A stretch of DNA of 64,000 nucleotides from Prevotella sp. (GCA_017470055.1 JAFUFD010000004.1:1-64000); one strand, 5' to 3'; shown: positions 46,151 through 54,884, numbered from the stretch's first letter. Translations and numbers: made by a program. The notes: a model not told the origin generated them from the sequence alone.

Positions 46151-46181
46151 CCGAAATCTATCATGGTTTCGGTTTTTTTTT
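46151..46181 (+). terminator. Terminator after the ribosomal protein trio
   Basis: CCGAAA (46151-46156) / TTTCGG (46167-46172) followed by nine T. Confidence 0.85.
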
Positions 46182-46235
46182 GTACCTTTAACCTTCGGTT
46201 GAAGGTAGGCTGCATCTCAGAAAAACTCAAATTAA

Positions 46236-46267
46236 TTTGGTGTTTCGTTCGATTTGCACTACCTTTG
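46236..46267 (+). promoter_or_regulatory. Promoter TTTG-N20-TACCTTTG for ftsY
   Basis: TTTG at 46236-46239 and TACCTTTG at 46260-46267; ftsY ATG 29 nt later. Confidence 0.7.
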
Positions 46268-46296
46268 TACCGATTAAATGGAGTAATTAATTAGTT

Positions 46297-47253
46297 ATGG
46301 GCATATTTGGTTTCTTTAATAAGGATAAAAAGGAGACACTTGATAAAGGGTTGGAAAAGACGAAGTCGAGTGTGTTCGACAAACTGGCTCGTGCGGTAGC
46401 AGGTAAGTCGAAAGTGGATGACGACGTGTTGGATGATCTTGAGGAAGTACTGATAACCAGTGACGTGGGCGTGGATACGACCTTGAAAATCATCGAAAGA
46501 ATCGAGGAGCGTGTGGCTCGTGACAAATATGTCAGTACGAGTGAACTGAATGATATCCTCCGTGATGAAATCGCTGCTTTGCTTGCGGAAAACAACTCAG
46601 AGGACAATGACAACTGGGATCTGCCAACAGACCATAAGCCCTATGTCATTTTAGTCGTTGGTGTCAACGGTGTAGGTAAGACGACGACGATAGGAAAACT
46701 TGCCTGGCAGTTCAAGCAGGCTGGCAAGAAAGTCTATCTGGGTGCTGCCGATACCTTCCGTGCCGCCGCCGTCGAGCAGTTGTGTATCTGGGGCGAGCGA
46801 GTAGGGGTCCCTGTCGTTAAGCAGCAGATGGGCAGTGACCCTGCCTCCGTTGCCTTCGACACACTCAGTTCCGCCAAGGCGAATGATGCCGATGTCGTAC
46901 TGATCGATACGGCAGGTCGCTTGCATAACAAAGTGGGACTGATGAATGAGTTGAAGAAGATCAAGGATGTCATGAAGAAAGTACTGCCTGAGGCTCCTGA
47001 CGAGGTCATGCTCGTCTTGGACGGAAGTACAGGACAGAATGCCTTTGAGCAGGCAAAGCAGTTCTCCGCTGTCACCCAAATCACGTCCCTTGCTATCACG
47101 AAACTCGATGGAACCGCCAAAGGTGGTGTCGTCATTGGTATCAGCGACCAGTTGAAGGTGCCTGTGAAATACATCGGATTAGGGGAGGGCATGGAAGACC
47201 TCCAACTCTTTAATAAGCGACAGTTTGTAGACTCTCTCTTTAAGCATGAATAA
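46297..47253 (+). CDS. ftsY: Signal recognition particle receptor FtsY
   Basis: 318 aa. Short N-terminal region, then the NG domain: GVNGVGKTTTIGKLA (P-loop), GAADTFRAAAVEQL, VLIDTAGRLHNK and ITKLDGTAKGG. Receives ribosome-SRP complexes at the inner membrane. Overlaps rimO by 8 nt. Confidence 0.97.
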   Translation: MGIFGFFNKDKKETLDKGLEKTKSSVFDKLARAVAGKSKVDDDVLDDLEEVLITSDVGVDTTLKIIERIEERVARDKYVSTSELNDILRDEIAALLAENNSEDNDNWDLPTDHKPYVILVVGVNGVGKTTTIGKLAWQFKQAGKKVYLGAADTFRAAAVEQLCIWGERVGVPVVKQQMGSDPASVAFDTLSSAKANDADVVLIDTAGRLHNKVGLMNELKKIKDVMKKVLPEAPDEVMLVLDGSTGQNAFEQAKQFSAVTQITSLAITKLDGTAKGGVVIGISDQLKVPVKYIGLGEGMEDLQLFNKRQFVDSLFKHE

Positions 47254-48553
47254 GAAGTCAACCATCGATTTCATCACATTAGGGTGCTCGAAGAATCTCG
47301 TCGACAGTGAGAAACTCATGGGACTCTTTGAGGCTCATGGCTATCATGTCACGCATGACAGCGACAACCCCAAAGGTGAAATAGTAGTTATCAATACATG
47401 CGGTTTCATCGAAGATGCCAAGCAGGAGAGTATAGATACGATCTTAGAGTTTGCGCAAGCAAAGACGGAAGGGAGGCTTAGGAAACTCTACGTAATGGGC
47501 TGTCTCTCAGAACGCTATCTTGCCGACCTTGAAGCGGAGATTCCAGAGGTTGACGGCTGGTATGGGAAGTTTAACTACAGGGAGATCTTAGCGGCTCTTG
47601 AGACTCAGGAGCATCAAGAAGACCTCTACACCATTCCCCGCCATCTGACCACCCCTCGCCATTACGCCTATATCAAGATCTCGGAGGGATGTGACCGCCA
47701 TTGCGCCTATTGTGCTATTCCCATTATCACAGGCAGGCACCAGAGCCGTCCCATGGAGGAGATATTAGACGAGGTGCGTTATCTGGTCAGTCAGGGTACC
47801 AAGGAGTTTCAGGTTATCGCCCAAGAACTGACCTATTACGGTGTGGACATGGACGGCAAGCAGCATATCGCCGAACTCATTGGGCAAATGGCGGATATAG
47901 AAGGGGTGGAGTGGATTCGCCTGCATTACGCCTATCCTGCCCATTTCCCTTGGGACTTACTGAAGGTGATGCGAGAGAAGGAGAATGTCTGTAACTACCT
48001 CGATATCGCCCTGCAACATATCAGCGACCACATGCTGAGCCGCATGCAGCGTCATGTGACCAGAGAGGAGACCTACGAACTCGTCAGGAGGATGCGTGAG
48101 GAGGTACCCGGCATTCATCTACGTACCACATTGATGGTCGGATTCCCCGGTGAAACCGAGGAGGATTTCCAGGAATTGATGGAGTTCACCCGTTGGGCTC
48201 GCTTCGAGCGCATGGGGGCTTTTGCCTATTCTGAGGAGGACGGTACCTACTCGGCAAAGCAATATAAGGATGATGTCCCTGCGGAGGTCAAGCAGGCTCG
48301 TCTCGACCGATTGATGCGACTACAACAACAGATCAGTGCGGAAGTGGAGGGGTCCAAGATAGGGCAGACACTACGTGTCATCATCGATCGTACGGAGGGA
48401 GATTGGTATGTGGGGCGCAGCGAGTTCTGCTCGCCAGAGGTTGACCCCGAAGTCCTGATTCCTATCAACGAGCAACTGACCATCGGTGAGTTCTATGATG
48501 TGAAAGTGACCGACGCAGAAGAGTTTGATTTATACGCAACGACAAGAATATGA
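47246..48553 (+). CDS. rimO: Ribosomal protein S12 methylthiotransferase RimO
   Basis: 435-aa radical SAM enzyme methylthiolating Asp89 of S12. N-terminal Fe-S domain (FITLGCSKNLVDSEKLMG, VINTCGFIEDAKQE), radical SAM motif CDRHCAYCAIP and C-terminal TRAM domain. Overlaps the HU gene (ATGA at 48550). Confidence 0.96.
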   Translation: MNKKSTIDFITLGCSKNLVDSEKLMGLFEAHGYHVTHDSDNPKGEIVVINTCGFIEDAKQESIDTILEFAQAKTEGRLRKLYVMGCLSERYLADLEAEIPEVDGWYGKFNYREILAALETQEHQEDLYTIPRHLTTPRHYAYIKISEGCDRHCAYCAIPIITGRHQSRPMEEILDEVRYLVSQGTKEFQVIAQELTYYGVDMDGKQHIAELIGQMADIEGVEWIRLHYAYPAHFPWDLLKVMREKENVCNYLDIALQHISDHMLSRMQRHVTREETYELVRRMREEVPGIHLRTTLMVGFPGETEEDFQELMEFTRWARFERMGAFAYSEEDGTYSAKQYKDDVPAEVKQARLDRLMRLQQQISAEVEGSKIGQTLRVIIDRTEGDWYVGRSEFCSPEVDPEVLIPINEQLTIGEFYDVKVTDAEEFDLYATTRI

Positions 48554-48831
48554 ACAACAAGGAATTTATCAGTCTGCTATCAGAGCGTACAGGGTATGAC
48601 CAGAAGGCTACCCAGAAACTGGTGAATAACGTCATCACCGCAATGAGTGACGCTTTTGTGACGGACAATAGCGTCGTCGTGCCTAACTTTGGAGTCTTCG
48701 AGACCAAGAAGAAGATGGAGCGTGTTATCATAAACCCCGCTACGGGACAACGCATGCTCGTTCCTCCCAAATTGGTGTTGAACTTCAAACCGAATCAGAC
48801 ATGGAAAGAAAAACTGAAAGGAGGACGATAA
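48550..48831 (+). CDS. HU-family DNA-binding protein
   Basis: 93 aa, single HU/IHF domain: SLLSERTGYDQKATQKLV, VVVPNFGVFETKKK and RVIINPATGQRMLVPPKLV (beta-arm) are recognisable. Likely nucleoid-associated. Followed by a second HU-type gene fused to TM and LysM parts. Confidence 0.88.
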   Translation: MNNKEFISLLSERTGYDQKATQKLVNNVITAMSDAFVTDNSVVVPNFGVFETKKKMERVIINPATGQRMLVPPKLVLNFKPNQTWKEKLKGGR

Positions 48832-48832
48832 G

Positions 48833-49897
48833 ATGGGGAAACTGACGATACAGGAGATTGCTAAGATTCTCGTCGAGAAAAACAAACTGTCAGCCAAGGA
48901 GGCGAGTCGGTTTGCCGCAGCGATGTTTGAGATCATCCAGCAACAATTAGATAGTGAGGATCTGGTAAAGATCAAAGGGCTTGGCACGTTTAAGGTGATT
49001 CGTGTCGAGGCACGTGAGAGTGTGAATGTCCGCACGGGCGAGCGAATGACGATAGAAAGTCATGCCAAGATTACCTTTACTCCTGATGCCACGATGAAAG
49101 AACTGGTGAATAAACCTTTTTCCCAGTTTGAGACTGTAGTCCTCAATGATGGCGTTGAGTTTGAGGATACACCTGTGGAAGAGACACCTGTTTCTACTGA
49201 GGAGCCTGCTCAATTCACTGAGGAGCCTGCTCAATTTACTGAGGAGCCTGCTCAATTTACTGAGGAGGCTGCTCAATTTGCTGAGAAGGCTGCTCAATTT
49301 GCTGAGGAGCCTCCTCACGCTCAACCCTTGATGGAGGTCGTTGAGAATTCTGAGGAAAAAGAGGAGGAAATCGTCATGCAAGAGGATGACGAAGAGAACT
49401 CCTCGTGGAAGAAACCTTTTTGTTATGGGTTGCTTACACTTGCATTAATGGCAGGTTCTGCTTACGGAGGCTATTGGTATGGAAAGACTACTGCAGTCGC
49501 CACCACAGAGACACCCGTCGAGGAGGTTCAGGATGTTGTCGTAGAAGACAGCGTGGAAGTGATTGATACCGACTCCATCGAGGTGATAGAGGAGCAGGTC
49601 GCTGAGGAGTCGCCCGCACAGACACAGACAGAAGAGCCTGCTACGGAGGAAGAACCCTTCTGGAAAAAGTATGAGGCGATGGATGCCCGTGTCCGTACTG
49701 GCGCATACCATATTGTCGGCACTGATCACGAGGTCACGGTACGGAAAGGTGAGACACTCTCCAAGATAGCCCGTCGTGAACTGGGTGAGGGCATGTCCTG
49801 CTATATCGAGGTGTATAATGACCTCAAGGCTAACGCTGAGTTGAAAGAAGGACAAACCATCAAAATTCCTAAACTGAAGTGGAAGAAGAAACGCTGA
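48833..49897 (+). CDS. HU-type domain, transmembrane segment and LysM domain protein
   Basis: 354 aa. Residues 1-95 resemble HU (KLSAKEASRFAAAMFEIIQQ, RTGERMTIESHAKITFTPD). Residues 122-163 are six heptads EEPAQFT/EEAAQFA from an exact 21-bp DNA repeat. A transmembrane helix lies near 197-216 (YGLLTLALMAGSAYGGYWYG), then a Glu/Val/Thr-rich acidic stretch, and a LysM domain at 298-350 (VTVRKGETLSKIARRELGEG). The layout suggests a cytosolic DNA-binding part and a periplasmic peptidoglycan-binding part. 1 nt after the HU gene. Confidence 0.85.
   Translation: MGKLTIQEIAKILVEKNKLSAKEASRFAAAMFEIIQQQLDSEDLVKIKGLGTFKVIRVEARESVNVRTGERMTIESHAKITFTPDATMKELVNKPFSQFETVVLNDGVEFEDTPVEETPVSTEEPAQFTEEPAQFTEEPAQFTEEAAQFAEKAAQFAEEPPHAQPLMEVVENSEEKEEEIVMQEDDEENSSWKKPFCYGLLTLALMAGSAYGGYWYGKTTAVATTETPVEEVQDVVVEDSVEVIDTDSIEVIEEQVAEESPAQTQTEEPATEEEPFWKKYEAMDARVRTGAYHIVGTDHEVTVRKGETLSKIARRELGEGMSCYIEVYNDLKANAELKEGQTIKIPKLKWKKKR
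49196..49321 (+). repeat. 21-bp tandem repeat tract inside the HU-LysM gene
   Basis: Six units of 21 bp (starts 49196, 49217, 49238, 49259, 49280, 49301), consensus ACTGAGGAGCCTGCTCAATTT. It is in frame and adds heptads EEPAQFT. Same period as, and clearly similar to, the intergenic array at 13338-13484 (shared TGAGGAGGCTG core). Confidence 0.88.
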
Positions 49898-49900
49898 CCG

Positions 49901-50833
49901 ATGATTTCTCTTCTCATAGGCTGGATATTGGACTTACTGTTGGGCGACCCGTCGTGGTTGCCCCATCCTGTGGTGGGCTTCGGTAAGGTGATAGCGCAGT
50001 GTGAGCGGAGATTGAATCATGGGGGATGTCGTCGGTTGAAGGGTGCTGTCATTGCTGTCCTCTTGATTGCGATCGTCTTCGTCCTGACCTATTTTCTGTT
50101 ACGATGGCTCGATGGCTTATCAGAGATTGTAAGTAGTATTGTTGGTGCGATATTGATATTCTATTGTCTTGCGGGAACAACGCTGATAAGGGAAGTGCGT
50201 GACGTGTTTCTTGCCTTAGACCGATCTTTGGAGGAGGGAAGGAAACAGGTTGCTCGCATTGTGGGTCGTGATACTTCCACGCTTTCCGCACAAGAAGTTC
50301 GTACGGCAGCCTTGGAGACATTGGCGGAGAATCTCAGCGACGGCGTGATCGCTCCCTTGTTCTGGCTTGCGCTGTTGGGAGTACCAGGCATGCTTGCCTA
50401 TAAGATGGTCAACACGCTCGACTCGATGATAGGTTACAAGACCGAGCGATATAAAGACTTTGGCTGTTGGGCTGCACATATTGATGACATCGCTAATTTC
50501 ATTCCTGCAAGACTCACAGCCCTGCTGATGATCCTTGTCAATGGGAGTTTTTCCATGCTCAGGTCGCAACTCCGTTTTGTATATCGTTATGGAAGGAATC
50601 ATGCCAGTCCTAATAGCGGGTATCCCGAAGCGGCACTGGCTTCCATCCTGGATTGTAGGTTTGGAGGACCTCATTACTATTTTGGTGAGTTGTTTGACAA
50701 ACCGTATATTGGCACTAACACACGCCCCCTGACCACCAACGACATGAAGAAGGCTGTCACAATCAATCGTAGAGCGGAGTTTGTGATGGTTTCGATTGTT
50801 TTAGCCATCTGTTTGGTATTTTACATCATTTAA
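49901..50833 (+). CDS. cobD: Adenosylcobinamide-phosphate synthase (CobD/CbiB)
   Basis: 310-aa membrane protein of cobalamin lower-ligand attachment: WILDLLLGDPSWLPHPVVGF at the start, NLSDGVIAPLFWLALLGVPG, and TLDSMIGYKTERYKDFG. About four or five hydrophobic segments. No other cob gene is present here; the rest of the pathway would have to lie elsewhere. 3 nt after the HU-LysM gene. Confidence 0.9.
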   Translation: MISLLIGWILDLLLGDPSWLPHPVVGFGKVIAQCERRLNHGGCRRLKGAVIAVLLIAIVFVLTYFLLRWLDGLSEIVSSIVGAILIFYCLAGTTLIREVRDVFLALDRSLEEGRKQVARIVGRDTSTLSAQEVRTAALETLAENLSDGVIAPLFWLALLGVPGMLAYKMVNTLDSMIGYKTERYKDFGCWAAHIDDIANFIPARLTALLMILVNGSFSMLRSQLRFVYRYGRNHASPNSGYPEAALASILDCRFGGPHYYFGELFDKPYIGTNTRPLTTNDMKKAVTINRRAEFVMVSIVLAICLVFYII

Positions 50834-50900
50834 TATAACACCTTAATCTTCCTTCTTGCCCTTAACCGAGACTTCATTTATCGCCCCCAATACAGCCTTT

Positions 50901-50938
50901 CCCCTTAAATTTTCCACCAATTAACAAACTTTAAGGGG
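50901..50938. other. Hairpin CCCCTTAAA / TTTAAGGGG after cobD
   Basis: 9-bp perfect inverted repeat with a 20-nt loop in the cobD/51-kb gap, about 30 nt before a promoter box. A weak terminator or a regulatory dyad. Confidence 0.4.
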
Positions 50939-50966
50939 GGGCTACACTTCTTAACAAAAATGTTTG

Positions 50967-50974
50967 TACTTTTG
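50967..50974 (+). promoter_or_regulatory. -7 promoter box before the 53-aa ORF and surface protein
   Basis: TACTTTTG; transcription would begin just before the ATG at 50984. Confidence 0.45.
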
Positions 50975-50983
50975 CAAGCGTTC

Positions 50984-51145
50984 ATGTACCGTAAACTAAA
51001 TAATAACGATGAGCCGATGCTATCCGAAAAGGTTATCGACAAAATAGTGGACAACTACTTGCGACGGGCAGAGCCAGTTGTTGAGCAAGCCGTCAAACAA
51101 CGGTTAAGGACAGTGAATACTCATAAACAAACAATAAGTGATTAA
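50984..51145 (+). CDS. Small hypothetical protein, 53 aa
   Basis: MYRKLNNNDEPMLSEKVIDK then a basic helical C-terminus (VVEQAVKQRLRTVNTHK). It sits between a promoter box and the surface-protein gene at 51163 (17 nt later), so it is either a real cotranscribed small protein or part of the leader. A near-leaderless start from the box at 50967, or the ATG at 51017, would be the options. No recognised family. Confidence 0.35.
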   Translation: MYRKLNNNDEPMLSEKVIDKIVDNYLRRAEPVVEQAVKQRLRTVNTHKQTISD

Positions 51146-51162
51146 TTAAAAAATTAAAGCGT

Positions 51163-52398
51163 ATGAAAACAAAACTTTTACTCTTTGTGACGACATTGCT
51201 GATGACGGCAATGAGTGCCAAGGCTGACAACGTGCTCTATGGCGTGGTAGACGGTACCACAATGACGCTCAATTATGGTGATGAAAGCAGTATGCCCAGT
51301 GGCGCAGTAAAGTACACGGGTCAAGGATGGAACAATGCCTTTGAAAATGACATTACCATAGCGGTTGTAGATGCCAATTGTTCTGCTTCTACACTTACTG
51401 ATATATCTTATTTATTTGAGGACATGAGAAATATGACTACCATAACAGGACTCAGTAATCTCAGAACTGACGATGTGACCGACATAAGCGGTCTGTTTGC
51501 CTATTGCGAAAAACTCACCTCGCTTGACCTCAGTTCATTTAATACATCAAAGGTGACTAGTATGCATGACATGTTCTATTCCTGTCAAAACCTCACTTCA
51601 CTTGACGTTAGCACATTTAATACAGCAGAGGTGACAAGAATGGATTGGATGTTCGGACAATGTTTTGCTTGCAAATCCATCGTCGTCGGTGACGGATGGA
51701 ACACCGATGCCGTAACCCAGAGTGAGAAAATGTTTACTTCCAGTAATGCCCTCGTCGGTGAGGACGGTACGACATTTAATTCCTCTGTCGTCGACAAGAC
51801 CAACGCCCACACAGGAGTAGGCGGCTATCTGACGAAGAAGAGTGTGACCGTTGCTGCCAACACTGTAGGCAGCGACAACTGGGCAACCTATTACAAGAGC
51901 AACGTGAATCGTCAGGCAGATGCCAACACGACAGTCTACACGGCTGCTGTCTCTGGCGACAAGATGACACTGACGGAAATCAGCGACAAGATTATCGAGG
52001 CTGGGCAGGCTGTCATTCTGAAGTCTTCTGCAGCCTCTATCACGCTGACCTCCACGATAGATGATGCTACTGGCGACTTCACTGGCAATGTGCTGGAGGG
52101 TGTCGATGTAGCCACGGCACAAGCAAGTGGCAACACCTACTATGTGCTTGGTAACGGGTCAGCCGGTATCGGTTTCTACAAGTATACAGGGACTCTGTCT
52201 GCCAACAAGTCTTTCTATAAGGTGGCAGCAGGTTCTCGCGAGTACTTCACCATCGAAGGCTTCTCAACAGGAATCCAGGAGATGGAGGCAGTAAGCAGCA
52301 AGAAGGCTGATGTGTACTACGACCTGAGCGGTCGCCGCCTCGCCCAGCCCAAGAAGGGTGTCAATATCGTGAACGGCAAACTTGTAATCATCAAATAA
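51163..52398 (+). CDS. Exported BspA-like (DUF285) surface protein
   Basis: 411 aa with a signal peptide (LLLFVTTLLMTAMSAKA). Residues about 85-185 carry BspA/DUF285-type leucine-rich units (LTSLDLSSFNTSKVTSMHDM, LTSLDVSTFNTAEVTRMD). The tail after 220 is a beta-rich domain shared in style with other Prevotella surface proteins, and the last 35 residues (ADVYYDLSGRRLAQPKKGVN ... NGKLVIIK) match the 1038-aa protein at 37198. Likely type IX-secreted adhesin-like protein. Directly followed by a 59-aa peptide gene. Confidence 0.82.
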   Translation: MKTKLLLFVTTLLMTAMSAKADNVLYGVVDGTTMTLNYGDESSMPSGAVKYTGQGWNNAFENDITIAVVDANCSASTLTDISYLFEDMRNMTTITGLSNLRTDDVTDISGLFAYCEKLTSLDLSSFNTSKVTSMHDMFYSCQNLTSLDVSTFNTAEVTRMDWMFGQCFACKSIVVGDGWNTDAVTQSEKMFTSSNALVGEDGTTFNSSVVDKTNAHTGVGGYLTKKSVTVAANTVGSDNWATYYKSNVNRQADANTTVYTAAVSGDKMTLTEISDKIIEAGQAVILKSSAASITLTSTIDDATGDFTGNVLEGVDVATAQASGNTYYVLGNGSAGIGFYKYTGTLSANKSFYKVAAGSREYFTIEGFSTGIQEMEAVSSKKADVYYDLSGRRLAQPKKGVNIVNGKLVIIK

Positions 52399-52416
52399 AC
52401 AGTGGAAGGACAGCAG

Positions 52417-52596
52417 ATGAAAAAGCAATATATCACACCAGAAACAGAAATCTTCCGACTCAACCTGCAGCAGCCTATGCTGACAGCGAGTCTTGGAATC
52501 AACGAGGAGGTTACACTCGATCAGTTCTCACGTGAACTCGACGACTTCGAGGGGCCTGAGGGACTTCAGAACCTCATCAACCAGTTGGGAATGTAA
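52417..52596 (+). CDS. 59-aa peptide paired with the BspA-like protein (MKKxYIxP family, copy 2)
   Basis: Starts MKKQYITPETEIFRLNLQQ, then PMLTASLG and an acidic C-terminus ending LINQLGM. Same length and same N-terminal signature as the peptide at 40329. GGAAGGA lies 7-13 nt before the ATG. Cotranscribed with the surface protein (18-nt gap) and followed by a terminator. The MLTAS stretch is reminiscent of double-glycine-like leader ends, but without a Gly-Gly pair. Function unknown. Confidence 0.65.
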   Translation: MKKQYITPETEIFRLNLQQPMLTASLGINEEVTLDQFSRELDDFEGPEGLQNLINQLGM

Positions 52597-52616
52597 TACT
52601 ATCTATATCCAAGAGC

Positions 52617-52647
52617 GAGCCGCAAACCATCCGTTTGCGGCTCTTTT
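52617..52647 (+). terminator. Terminator after the copy 2 peptide
   Basis: 11-bp perfect stem GAGCCGCAAAC / GTTTGCGGCTC with a 5-nt loop, followed by TTTT. Confidence 0.85.
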
Positions 52648-52689
52648 CATAGTATCGTGGGGAGTAAAAACCATCAAACGAGGTTTTCA

Positions 52690-52777
52690 CCTGTAGGCGC
52701 AAATATGTGCGCCTATAGCCGAAATCATTTGTGCCTATAGGCGAAAACATTTATGCCCGTAGGCGAAAGATCGTTAG
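52690..52777 (+). repeat. 22-bp tandem repeat, 4 units, palindromic core
   Basis: Units start at 52690, 52712, 52734 and 52756. Consensus about CCTATAGGCGAAAACATTTGTG; the best units contain the perfect palindrome GCCTATAGGC. A diverged fragment CCCGTTAGGCG lies at 52792. Intergenic, no ORF. Confidence 0.75.
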
Positions 52778-52832
52778 CACGTACCTTCATCCCCGTTAGG
52801 CGTCACCTCCTGCCCTCGAAGGCGGTACCTTC

Positions 52833-52945
52833 TTCCGTCACTAAAGCCTCCGAAAGTGAAGACAAGAGCCTTCCATCCTCGACATGAGAGTATCCTATCA
52901 GCCATTAGAGAGGGGGCGCGCATGATAGTCTTGCGGTGGAGGCTT
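52833..52945 (-). repeat. Dispersed repeat, copy 2
   Basis: Same block order as 12989-13114 (see that entry), with the terminal pair AAGCCTCC (52844-52851) / GGAGGCTT (52938-52945). It lacks the second complementary arm and the minus-strand promoter of copy 1. The leuB promoter lies beyond it, so it is not the leuB leader. Confidence 0.6.
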
Positions 52946-53031
52946 GCATTCAAGGTGAATGTAACGTTCAAACGGGAACGAATGATTGAATTATCAATCC
53001 CAACTAAAGAATCTTAAATATCATGGGGATA

Positions 53032-53063
53032 TTTGTATACTCAAAAGTAAATGTTTACCTTTG
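53032..53063 (+). promoter_or_regulatory. Promoter TTTG-N20-TACCTTTG for leuB
   Basis: TTTG at 53032-53035 and TACCTTTG at 53056-53063, ideal spacing; leader to the ATG about 33 nt. Confidence 0.7.
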
Positions 53064-53102
53064 TAATTTGAATATTGATAGTATATATAAATAAGGAATA
53101 AA

Positions 53103-54164
53103 ATGAAACTGAAAATTGCAGTATTACCTGGTGACGGAATAGGACCAGAGATTATGAGACAAGGCGTGGCAGTATTAGACGCTATTGCCAAGAAGTGTGG
53201 ACATGAGTTCTCCTACGAGGAGGCTCTTTGTGGCGCTCATGCTATTGATGAGGTAGGGGATCCTTATCCAGAGGTGACCCATGAGGTTTGTATGCGTGCG
53301 GACGCTGTCTTGTTTGCCGCCGTTGGCGACCTGCGCTTCGACAACAACCCAACCGCAAAGGTTCGTCCAGAGCAGGGACTGCTTGCCATGCGTAAGAAAC
53401 TCGGTCTGTTTGCAAACGTTCGTCCCGTTGCCACTTTCGATTGCCTGTTGCATAAGTCACCCCTGAAAGACGAACTGCTGCGTGGTGCCGACTTCGTGGT
53501 TATTCGTGAGTTGACAGGTGGTATGTATTTTGGCGAGAAATACCAGGATAACGACAAGGCTTACGATACAGATATCTATACCCGCCCAGAGATTGAGCGT
53601 ATCTTGAAGGTTGCCTTTGAGACAGCCCAGAAGCGTAAGAAGCATTTGACGGTAGTCGACAAGGCTAACGTGCTTGCCAGTTCACGCTTGTGGCGTCAGA
53701 TAGCCAAGGAGATGGAGCCACAGTACCCCGATGTCAACACCGACTATATGTTTATTGATAACGCCTCTATGCGTGTGCTGACTGAGCCTCGTTTCTTTGA
53801 TGTCATCGTCACAGAGAATACTTTTGGGGATATCCTGACAGATGAGACCTCATGTATCACAGGCTCTATGGGCTTGCAGCCCTCATCGTCACTCGGTGAG
53901 CATACACCATTGTTTGAGCCTGTCCATGGCTCATGGCCCCAGGCTGCTGGTCAGAACATCGCAAACCCATTGGCAGAGATCCTTTCTGCCGCTATGTTGC
54001 TGGAGCATTTCGACTTGAAGAAAGAGGGCGCCTTGATTCGTGAGGCCGTCAACGCCTCGTTAGACGCAAATGTTCGCACACCAGAGATACAGGTTGAGGG
54101 TGGTGCGAAATATGGTACAAAAGAGGTCGGCGAATGGATTGTGAACTACATCCAAAACGCATAA
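53103..54164 (+). CDS. leuB: 3-isopropylmalate dehydrogenase
   Basis: 353 aa; oxidative decarboxylation step of leucine synthesis. [44 protein letters not shown] and the NAD region [20 protein letters not shown] are diagnostic. No leuA/C/D in the window. Ends inside the start of the TPR gene (31-nt overlap). Confidence 0.96.
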   Translation: MKLKIAVLPGDGIGPEIMRQGVAVLDAIAKKCGHEFSYEEALCGAHAIDEVGDPYPEVTHEVCMRADAVLFAAVGDLRFDNNPTAKVRPEQGLLAMRKKLGLFANVRPVATFDCLLHKSPLKDELLRGADFVVIRELTGGMYFGEKYQDNDKAYDTDIYTRPEIERILKVAFETAQKRKKHLTVVDKANVLASSRLWRQIAKEMEPQYPDVNTDYMFIDNASMRVLTEPRFFDVIVTENTFGDILTDETSCITGSMGLQPSSSLGEHTPLFEPVHGSWPQAAGQNIANPLAEILSAAMLLEHFDLKKEGALIREAVNASLDANVRTPEIQVEGGAKYGTKEVGEWIVNYIQNA

Positions 54165-54823
54165 TAGCAGTCATCGGCTGCTGGCTGTTGGTTATTGGTA
54201 TGCAGGCACAGACTAACCAGCAATGGCGTGACTCCCTGAATGCCATTAACCAACAGATTGCCCGTTCACCTTACAATGCCCAATTGCATCTTCGCAAAGC
54301 CGCTATTAATCTGGAACTGCAACAATGGGAGTTTGCCGTTGACGAGTATAAGACGATACTCCGGCATGATGAGAAAAACCTGACGGCACTGTTCTATCGT
54401 GCCTATGCCTATACGCATCTGCGTCGTTACGACTTGGCGAAGAATGACTATCATGATATCCTATTAGAACGACCGACTCATCTGGAGGCGCGATTAGGCT
54501 TATCCTATGTATATCAATTGATGGGGAAGCGGAATGACGCGCTTGATCTGTTGAATATAGTTATCGAACAGCACCCAGACTCTGTTTCCGGCTATGTGGC
54601 AAGAGCCGCATTGGAGACTGACATGCAGCGTTATGAGTCCGCCCTTTATGACTGGGAGAAGGCAAAGGTGTTGGATCCGCTTAATAGTGACTATCAACTC
54701 TCCTATATAGATGTCCTTATCCGGTTAGGCAGGAAAGAAACTGCTCGGCGTGAACTCGATTTGCTGTCGAGTAGGGGAGTCAACCAAGGAACACTCCGTA
54801 GTTTCTATAAGAGATTGAAATAG
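54134..54823 (+). CDS. Exported TPR-repeat protein
   Basis: 229 aa. Signal peptide ([20 protein letters not shown], start overlaps leuB). Five or so TPR-like helix pairs follow ([40 protein letters not shown]). Periplasmic scaffold type; partner unknown. The overlap with leuB suggests coupled translation, though a functional link is doubtful. Confidence 0.78.
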   Translation: MDCELHPKRIIAVIGCWLLVIGMQAQTNQQWRDSLNAINQQIARSPYNAQLHLRKAAINLELQQWEFAVDEYKTILRHDEKNLTALFYRAYAYTHLRRYDLAKNDYHDILLERPTHLEARLGLSYVYQLMGKRNDALDLLNIVIEQHPDSVSGYVARAALETDMQRYESALYDWEKAKVLDPLNSDYQLSYIDVLIRLGRKETARRELDLLSSRGVNQGTLRSFYKRLK

Positions 54824-54847
54824 CAATGTTGTAAAGAGATGAAAAAG

Positions 54848-54884
54848 CAGAAATCCCAAACCTCGTAAGAGATTTGGGATTCTG
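54848..54884. terminator. Bidirectional terminator between the TPR gene and rpmA
   Basis: CAGAAATCCCAAA (54848-54860) pairs with TTTGGGATTCTG (54873-54884), with one extra A in the left arm; both genes point at it. Confidence 0.7.

Noticed and set aside
49146..49331. 61-aa RSLLNLL-repeat frame
   Set aside because: Out-of-frame reading of the repeat tract inside the HU-LysM gene.
52690..52777. CRISPR array
   Set aside because: Only four contiguous 22-bp units without distinct spacers; no cas genes.
52833..53102. Leucine-responsive leader or riboswitch for leuB
   Set aside because: The leuB promoter (53032-53063) lies downstream of the structured repeat, so the repeat is not in the leuB mRNA, and a related copy lies far from any leu gene.
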